Notes under the pieces: generated by a model | Database searches by the model: none | What the model was told of the DNA's origin: nothing | Seen by the model: the letters and a program-made list of their open reading frames with translations, nothing else | Part shown: piece by piece, positions 7,461-12,610 of the stretch | Position numbering within the stretch: position 1 is the stretch's first letter | How the letters are laid out: each line of letters begins with the position of its first letter | Translations under genes and position numbers: made by a program | DNA from: Prevotella sp. CAG:1092 | GTDB taxonomy: Bacteria; Bacteroidota; Bacteroidia; Bacteroidales; Bacteroidaceae | Assembly: GCA_000436915.1 (NCBI GenBank) | Contig: HF994072.1 | Location: 11,152-23,761 of the forward strand | Length of the DNA: 12,610 nt | Reading direction: 5' to 3'

Positions 7461-7468
7461 GTTTACAA

Positions 7469-10400
7469 ATGAAAAGACTGAAGACTATAATAAATGCCAC
7501 GATATGGACACTCTGCGCTCTGTATCTTAGTATCGTAGTGCTGCTGAATATTCCGGCAGTACAAGCCTTCGTTGGTAGCCAAACAGCCAATTTCATCGGT
7601 AATGCTCTCGACACCAAGGTGAGCATCGGTCGCATAGACCTTGGATTGCTCAACCGTGTTATTATAGATAATGTACGCATAGACGACCAGGCTAACAAAA
7701 AGCTGTTGACAGCCACTCGCCTTTCGGCTAAGATATCATTTACAGACCTTGTGAAGGGTGGCATCACGATATCGTCGGCACAGATTTTCGGTCTTGATGC
7801 CAACATTTATCGCAAGGACGAGAAGTCTAATACCAACCTTCAATTCATCATCGACGCCTTAGCATCGAAGGATACCACCAAGACCAAGAAGCCTTTGAAT
7901 CTTGAGATTGGCTCGTTGGTGATACGCCATGGCAAGGTGAGATACAACCAGCTGGATTCTCCCGACTTCCGACTAACATCGCTAAAGCATATAGACCTTA
8001 GCGATATAAGTGCGCATATAATTCTCAACAGACTTACCAACGATTCTATAAATCTAAATATCAAGAAGTTAGCCTTGAAAGACAAATCAGGACTTAAACT
8101 TCGTGATTTCAAACTTAGAGCTATAGCAAGTAAGAAGAAAGCTGAAATCGACAAGCTATATATTGCTTTGCCAAAGTCTGAAATTAATGTAGATAAAGCA
8201 GTAGCTACTTACGATGCCAAGGATAGCAAGTCGCTATTGCCATCGCTGCAATATGAAGCCGAGATGGAGCATAGCCATGTATACCTGCCCGACTTGGCAG
8301 CCGTGGTTCCGGAGCTTGCAAAACTTGCAAATACCATAAACATTTCGACGTCAATATCAGGAACAGGAACCAGCATGAAAGTTGCCCGTTTGGAGATTGA
8401 TACCGACAACGGCTCAACAAAACTTAGTGCTGACGGTTCGCTAAGTAATGGTTTTGATTCGCCAAAATGGATTGCAAATATAGCCCTGCTGAAGGTTGGC
8501 AATACTACTATAGACAAGGTCCTAAAAGCCTTCAACCCTAACAAGGCTATGCCTACCCCACTCGCCAACCTTGGCGATATAGCTTTCGTGGGCTCTATTG
8601 GCGGTAAGGGTAACGACATATCTGCCAACGGCAATCTCAAGACGAGTGCAGGCTCGCTAAAGATTGATGGAGGAAAGGAAGATAGAAATTTGTCGCTATC
8701 TGTAAGCACCAACGATTGCAACCTTGCTGAAATTCTCGACAACGACAAGCTCGGCATATTGGCAACAGAAATTAAAGTTACTGCCATGTTGCAAAACGAA
8801 GCTAAAAATACTGGTAATGGCAAGGCTCGTAAAGGCATTCTTGGCAAGATACAGCAGCTGACGGCTAATGGCAATATCGACAAATTTCAATACAACGGCT
8901 ATGTATATTCCAACATCAATATCGACGGAAAACTTGATGGCAATAACATAAGCGGACAACTTGCTATCAACGACGAAAACATAAAGCTAAATGCCAACGG
9001 CACCTTCGCTACCGATCTTCCAAAGGCAGATTTACTGTTGCAGTTGGGCAACATCTGTCCAAAGGCATTAGGACTTACTGACAAATGGGGCGACGCATGC
9101 TTCGCAGCTAATGTGGATGCCGACTTTGTAGGTACCAACGTTGATAATGCAAATGGTAATATTACTATTAGCAACTTCAGCATGGCTACTGCCGAAGATA
9201 CTTATAATATAAGAAATGTATCGCTATCATCACGTTACAACGATGAGCGACATACCATAACACTAAATTCCGACTTTGCAAACATTGGCATAACAGGACA
9301 ATTCCATATAGCCGACCTCATACAATATGTAGAGAATCTGGTGGCAGAGAAATTGCCAAGCATACAGCAGCTCACACCTATCAGAACTCGCAAGGCGCCT
9401 GACTGTCGAATGCTGTTCTATGCCGACATCATGAATACCGAACCTCTGCAACGAATATTGAATGTGCCTGTAGCATTAAAGATGCCTGCGCGAATAGATG
9501 GATATATGAATAGTCTGCAGTCGGAACTAAGCATACAGGCATCTGTGCCACAACTGAGCATTAGCGACCAAGACTATGCCGACATCTCGCTTTCAGTATC
9601 AACGCCTGCAGATGCTCTTAACGCAATTCTTAAAGCAAAGAAGGTGTTGAGCAACGGCAATAAGGCAGAATACGCTCTCGACGCTATGGCTGCAAACAAT
9701 AAACTTTCGGCAGCTCTCGTCTTCGATAATCATAGCAAGTTGCACATAAAGGGCAACATGAATGCCAACGCTCAATTCTCACGCAACGAAGAAGGCAAGG
9801 TGAAGGCTGTGGTAAATATCATGCCATCGCATATGATGATAGACGACACCAACTGGGATATTATGAGCTCTACCCTCACCTATTCGCCAAAACATATAGA
9901 GATAGAGAACTTCGCTATAGAGCATGACGACCAGCATATTCATATCAACGGTCTGGCTACGGAGGATAATTCCGATTCGCTAACGGTAGACTTGAAGGAT
10001 GTTGATGTGGCTTATATCCTTAACCTCGTCAACTTCCATGCTGTAGACTTCGACGGTCATGCTTCGTGCAAAGCTTTTGTCTCAGGTACCTTTGGCACAC
10101 CTCATGCCAAGGCTAACCTTACGGTTGATAAATTCACATTCGAAGAAGGAAGAATGGGAACTCTATATGCCGACGTGGCTTGGAACAACGAGCAGGAACA
10201 GATAGACATCAACGCCAAAGCTAAAGACGAAGGTGGCAGACATACAGACATTAATGGTTATGTATCGCCAAAGCGCAACTATATAGACCTCGGCATTTCT
10301 GCCCACAACACAAGGGCAGAATTTATGCTTGGCTTCTGTAGCAGCTTCATGGACAAATGCGATGTTAATGCTAATGGCGACGTAAGACTATGGGGATCGT

Positions 10401-11905
10401 TAAGTGCGCTAAACCTCACGGGCGACCTCGATATAGCTGGAAAGATTGGTATTTCAAGTTTGAACACGGAGTATTCATTTAATAATGCTCATGTGCGACT
10501 ATTGGAGAACGAAATCCAATTGCCTGGCGACACCATTATCGACCATAGAGGCAACACAGGCGTGGTGACAGGAAGCTTGCATCATCAGCATCTCTCGCGC
10601 CTTACCTACGATATCGGAGTGAAAGCCAACAACCTCTTAGCATACAACTTCGATGGCTCGGATGGCAGCACATTCTATGGCACAGCCTATGCCACGGGCC
10701 AATGCAACATACGCGGACGAAGTGGCGAAGTGGTGATGGATATCGACGTTGTGCCTAACGAGGGTTCTATCGTAACATATAATGTTTCGAGTCCTGATGC
10801 CATAAAGTCGCAAGAGTTTATAAACTGGGTGGATAGAGATTCTATGCAACTACAAGGTACGAAGATAAATCTGCCACAGGGATTGAAGACCCTGGCTGAT
10901 ATGCCTTCCGACATACGCCTCAACTTCTTGGTGCATACGCAACCTACGGCAACGATACGCTTGATAATGGACAATACAAGTGGCGACTATATCGACTTGC
11001 GCGGTTCGGGCGTTATTCGTGCCACATATTATAATAAGGGCTCTTTCGACCTCTATGGCAACTACTTGGTGGAGAGTGGCGTATATAAACTTACCATTCA
11101 GAATGCTTTGCACAAGGATTTTGAATTCATGCCTGGCGGCACAATTGCTTTTGGTGGCAATCCGTATGATGCGATATTGAACCTCAAGGCTATGTATCCT
11201 GTAAACTCCGTGAGCCTATCAGACTTGCAGTTAGGTCGCTCGTTTACGAGCAACAACATCCGCGTGAACTGTCTCATGAATATCACAGGAACGCCTAATC
11301 AGCCAAAGGTAGACTTCGGATTAGATATGCCTACAGTTAGTAGCGACGCCAAGCAGATGATATACAACCTCATAAATAGCGAGGAGGAGATGAACCAGCA
11401 GGTTATCTATTTGCTTGCTGTAGGAAGATTCTATTCGCAGGGCAACAACAACGCGAATGCCGAAGGTGAAGCACAAAGTCAGACTACGTTGGCCATGCAG
11501 AGTATATTGAGCGGACAGATAAGTCAGCAGATAAACTCGCTATTGGGAACGGTTATTAATAACAACAACTGGAACTTTGGAGCCAATATCTCTACTGGCG
11601 ACGAGGGATGGAACAACGCCGAATACGAGGGGCTGCTGAGCGGTAGACTGCTCAACAATCGTCTGCTCTTTAATGGTCAGTTTGGCTATCGCGACAACGC
11701 TAATGCCACACAAAGTTTCATCGGCGACTTCGACCTTCGCTATCTTCTCTTCCCTAACGGCAACCTTGCCGTGCGTGTGTACAACCAGTCTAACGACCGC
11801 TACTTCACTCGCAATAGTCTAAACACCCAAGGTCTGGGCTTCATCCTAAAAAAAGACTTTAACGGAAGAAGGAAGAATAAGAAAGGTAAAAAGGTAAAAA
11901 GGTAA
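7469..11905 (+). CDS. tamB: TamB-like translocation/assembly module protein
   Basis: A 1478-residue envelope protein of the TamB/AsmA-like family. An N-terminal membrane anchor (about residues 7-28) is followed by a very long repetitive beta-strand region rich in Asn, Asp, Ser and Gly, as expected for the hydrophobic groove that bridges the periplasm. The C-terminal DUF490/TamB domain is recognisable: FDLYGNYLVESGVYKLTIQN near 1193, FMPGGTIAFGGNPYDA about 30 residues later, SGQISQQINSLLG near 1349, and final beta-strand segments FNGQFGYRDN and GLGFILKKDFN. TamB works with TamA (in Bacteroidetes a TamA-like lipoprotein, TamL) in outer-membrane protein assembly and is implicated in phospholipid transport to the outer membrane. 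It is longer than E. coli TamB (1259). No tamA or tamL gene lies in this window. The start lacks an SD. The basic tail KKGKKVKR and the stop are encoded by an 8-bp repeat. Confidence 0.93.
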   Translation: MKRLKTIINATIWTLCALYLSIVVLLNIPAVQAFVGSQTANFIGNALDTKVSIGRIDLGLLNRVIIDNVRIDDQANKKLLTATRLSAKISFTDLVKGGITISSAQIFGLDANIYRKDEKSNTNLQFIIDALASKDTTKTKKPLNLEIGSLVIRHGKVRYNQLDSPDFRLTSLKHIDLSDISAHIILNRLTNDSINLNIKKLALKDKSGLKLRDFKLRAIASKKKAEIDKLYIALPKSEINVDKAVATYDAKDSKSLLPSLQYEAEMEHSHVYLPDLAAVVPELAKLANTINISTSISGTGTSMKVARLEIDTDNGSTKLSADGSLSNGFDSPKWIANIALLKVGNTTIDKVLKAFNPNKAMPTPLANLGDIAFVGSIGGKGNDISANGNLKTSAGSLKIDGGKEDRNLSLSVSTNDCNLAEILDNDKLGILATEIKVTAMLQNEAKNTGNGKARKGILGKIQQLTANGNIDKFQYNGYVYSNINIDGKLDGNNISGQLAINDENIKLNANGTFATDLPKADLLLQLGNICPKALGLTDKWGDACFAANVDADFVGTNVDNANGNITISNFSMATAEDTYNIRNVSLSSRYNDERHTITLNSDFANIGITGQFHIADLIQYVENLVAEKLPSIQQLTPIRTRKAPDCRMLFYADIMNTEPLQRILNVPVALKMPARIDGYMNSLQSELSIQASVPQLSISDQDYADISLSVSTPADALNAILKAKKVLSNGNKAEYALDAMAANNKLSAALVFDNHSKLHIKGNMNANAQFSRNEEGKVKAVVNIMPSHMMIDDTNWDIMSSTLTYSPKHIEIENFAIEHDDQHIHINGLATEDNSDSLTVDLKDVDVAYILNLVNFHAVDFDGHASCKAFVSGTFGTPHAKANLTVDKFTFEEGRMGTLYADVAWNNEQEQIDINAKAKDEGGRHTDINGYVSPKRNYIDLGISAHNTRAEFMLGFCSSFMDKCDVNANGDVRLWGSLSALNLTGDLDIAGKIGISSLNTEYSFNNAHVRLLENEIQLPGDTIIDHRGNTGVVTGSLHHQHLSRLTYDIGVKANNLLAYNFDGSDGSTFYGTAYATGQCNIRGRSGEVVMDIDVVPNEGSIVTYNVSSPDAIKSQEFINWVDRDSMQLQGTKINLPQGLKTLADMPSDIRLNFLVHTQPTATIRLIMDNTSGDYIDLRGSGVIRATYYNKGSFDLYGNYLVESGVYKLTIQNALHKDFEFMPGGTIAFGGNPYDAILNLKAMYPVNSVSLSDLQLGRSFTSNNIRVNCLMNITGTPNQPKVDFGLDMPTVSSDAKQMIYNLINSEEEMNQQVIYLLAVGRFYSQGNNNANAEGEAQSQTTLAMQSILSGQISQQINSLLGTVINNNNWNFGANISTGDEGWNNAEYEGLLSGRLLNNRLLFNGQFGYRDNANATQSFIGDFDLRYLLFPNGNLAVRVYNQSNDRYFTRNSLNTQGLGFILKKDFNGRRKNKKGKKVKR

Positions 11906-11925
11906 AAAAGTAAAAAGATAAAAAA
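11885..11925 (+). repeat. ggtaaaaa tandem array over the tamB stop
   Basis: Units are ggtaaaaa (11885-11892), ggtaaaaa (11893-11900), ggtaaaaaa (11901-11909), gtaaaaa (11910-11916) and gataaaaaa (11917-11925). Every unit contains TAA. The tamB stop is TAA 11903-11905 in the third unit. Because 8 is not a multiple of 3, successive units are read in different phases. The rest of the 130-bp gap to the next gene shows weak dyads (near 11928-11954) but no convincing terminator for tamB. Confidence 0.8.
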
Positions 11926-11996
11926 GGCTAATGGCTTTAGCTTCTAGCTACCGCTATGGAGCAACAGCTTCTTTTTATGCTAAAACTTCTAAAAAT

Positions 11997-12030
11997 ATAA
12001 ACAACCAAAATTTATAAACAACCAAAATTT
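11997..12030 (+). repeat. Perfect 17-bp x2 direct repeat upstream of the META gene
   Basis: ataaacaaccaaaattt occurs twice in tandem without mismatch (11997-12013 and 12014-12030). It is followed by ata, the start of a partial third unit, and then the ATG at 12036. It forms the A-rich leader of the lipoprotein gene, where no SD is present. Confidence 0.9.
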
Positions 12031-12035
12031 ATAAC

Positions 12036-12458
12036 ATGAAGAAAAACATTTTCATTATCGCTATGGCTGCAGTAATGGCAAGTGCTTGCAGCTCATCAAA
12101 GCAAGTAGTATCATCAGCCGACCTTAATGGCGAATGGACAATTGAGAAAGTCAACGGCACAGCTATCAACAAGAATGCTGGCGACGAGATTCCATTCCTC
12201 GGTTTTGAGGTAGACAAAAAGAATGTATATGGTTGCACAGGTTGCAACAATCTGACAGGAACCATGGAAATAAAGGACAACAAGCTCGATCTCTCAAAGA
12301 TGGGATGCACACGGATGTTGTGCGCAGACATGACAAACGAGCAGATTGTTCTTGGTGCGTTGGAGAAAGTAAACTCTTTCAGCATCGACGAAAATGGCAA
12401 CCTCATCCTTAGCAACAAGCAGGGTAAGGCAGTCATCGAACTTGCTAAGAAGAAATAA
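12036..12458 (+). CDS. META domain (HslJ-like) lipoprotein
   Basis: A 140-residue secreted protein. Residues 1-18 form a lipoprotein signal peptide: MKK, a hydrophobic core, then ASA before Cys18, the probable lipidated residue. The lipobox is non-ideal (Ala rather than Leu at -3). The SSSK after Cys lacks the acidic surface-export signal known in some Bacteroidetes, so a periplasm-facing location is more likely. The rest fits a META domain: LNGEWTIEKVNG (about 30-41), YGCTGCNNLTGTMEI (about 68-82), and MGCTRMLCADMTNEQIVLGA (about 91-110). In E. coli the domain occurs in HslJ, linked to heat induction and novobiocin resistance; no enzymatic activity is established that I know of. It is probably transcribed separately or with tamB, 130 bp upstream, and is followed by a terminator. 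Domain call is confident; cellular role unknown. Confidence 0.9.
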   Translation: MKKNIFIIAMAAVMASACSSSKQVVSSADLNGEWTIEKVNGTAINKNAGDEIPFLGFEVDKKNVYGCTGCNNLTGTMEIKDNKLDLSKMGCTRMLCADMTNEQIVLGALEKVNSFSIDENGNLILSNKQGKAVIELAKKK

Positions 12459-12480
12459 TCCTACTTGCTAAGAAGAAATA
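12440..12480 (+). repeat. Tandem duplication of the META gene 3' end
   Basis: acttgctaagaagaaata occurs at 12440-12457 and again, identical over 18 bp, at 12463-12480 (period 23). The first copy encodes the last residues (LAKKK) and most of the stop codon; the second lies just downstream in a different phase. Confidence 0.85.
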
Positions 12481-12504
12481 TTCCTTCACCCCCAATAAAC
12501 AATT

Positions 12505-12566
12505 CGCCCTGCAAGGGAAAAGTGTTATCAAGGCTGATAAACACTTTATCCTTTGCAGGGCGTTTT
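12505..12566 (+). terminator. Long nested hairpin terminator after the META gene
   Basis: Outer stem: cgccctgcaaggg (12505-12517) pairs with cctttgcagggcg (12550-12562), 13 bp with one G-U pair, followed by tttt (12563-12566). Inside it a second stem forms between aaagtgttatca (12519-12530) and tgataaacacttt (12535-12547), with one bulged T and loop aggc. The T-run indicates plus-strand termination. The stem could also serve a convergent minus-strand gene, although the T-run on that side is weak. Confidence 0.85.
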
Positions 12567-12610
12567 AGTTTGCCTTCCTGGCTGGTTACTATTTAATCTT
12601 TTCCCACATA
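12567..12610 (-). other. Window edge, possible end of a convergent minus-strand gene
   Basis: Two minus-strand frames entering from the right edge stop here: one ends ...YVGKD with TAA at 12593-12595, another ends ...MWEKIK with TAG at 12589-12591. The hairpin immediately to the left fits a shared convergent terminator. Too short to tell whether either frame is coding. Confidence 0.25.

Noticed and set aside
7292..7468. Riboswitch or tRNA in the divergent intergenic region
   Set aside because: The sequence is A/T-rich without conserved aptamer elements or cloverleaf arms.
8209..8883. Open minus-strand frame (224 codons) opposite tamB
   Set aside because: A low-complexity Leu/Ser/Pro/Ala translation arises from reading the Asn/Asp/Ser-rich TamB codons backwards. 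No family resemblance is visible.
11926..11985. Possible terminator between tamB and the META gene
   Set aside because: Only short competing dyads (such as tagct/agcta and tagc/gcta) are present and none is followed directly by a T-run; the T-run at 11970-11976 lacks a good stem.
11885..12030. CRISPR array or insertion-sequence remnant
   Set aside because: Repeats are tandem without unique spacers, and there are no terminal inverted repeats, transposase fragments or target-site duplications.

Overview
The window looks like a chromosomal segment from a Bacteroidales bacterium, most likely Prevotella-like. The pointers are the Bacteroidetes-type TamB protein (1478 aa), a six-gene Na+-NQR operon, sequences resembling the Bacteroidetes -7 promoter motif TAnnTTTG, and mostly absent Shine-Dalgarno (SD) sequences. 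The phylum is fairly safe; the genus is a guess. I see no phage, transposon, CRISPR array, tRNA or rRNA.

Layout. Positions 1-82 hold the last codons of an unidentified plus-strand gene. It converges on a minus-strand MATE efflux transporter of the DinF type (94-1395). The two 3' ends sit in a 37-bp tandem duplication. A strong hairpin terminator (1422-1452) separates the MATE gene from the nqr operon, which runs leftward as nqrA-nqrB-nqrC-nqrD-nqrE-nqrF (7291 down to 1485). A 177-bp divergent intergenic region (7292-7468) carries likely promoters and an imperfect inverted repeat. Rightward from it runs tamB (7469-11905). Next come an 8-bp repeat array overlapping the tamB stop, a perfect 17-bp x2 repeat, a small META-domain (HslJ-like) lipoprotein gene (12036-12458), a 23-bp-period duplication of that gene's 3' end, and a long nested hairpin terminator (12505-12566). 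The last ~45 bp may hold the end of another convergent gene.

How the genes work together. The nqr operon encodes the whole respiratory Na+ pump, which oxidises NADH, reduces quinone and exports Na+. The expected cofactor residues are all visible: the four NqrF cysteines, the Cys pairs of NqrD and NqrE, and the flavinylated Thr of NqrB and NqrC. No flavin transferase (apbE) is encoded here. The MATE transporter could use the Na+ or H+ gradient. tamB and the META lipoprotein are envelope genes: TamB is an inner-membrane-anchored, AsmA-like periplasmic bridge for outer-membrane assembly or lipid transport.

I did not find a convincing new multigene system. The most unusual signal is structural: four short tandem duplications lie at gene boundaries. 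The one at 52-123 encodes the C-termini of two convergent genes on opposite strands, which suggests that duplication separated two formerly overlapping gene ends.
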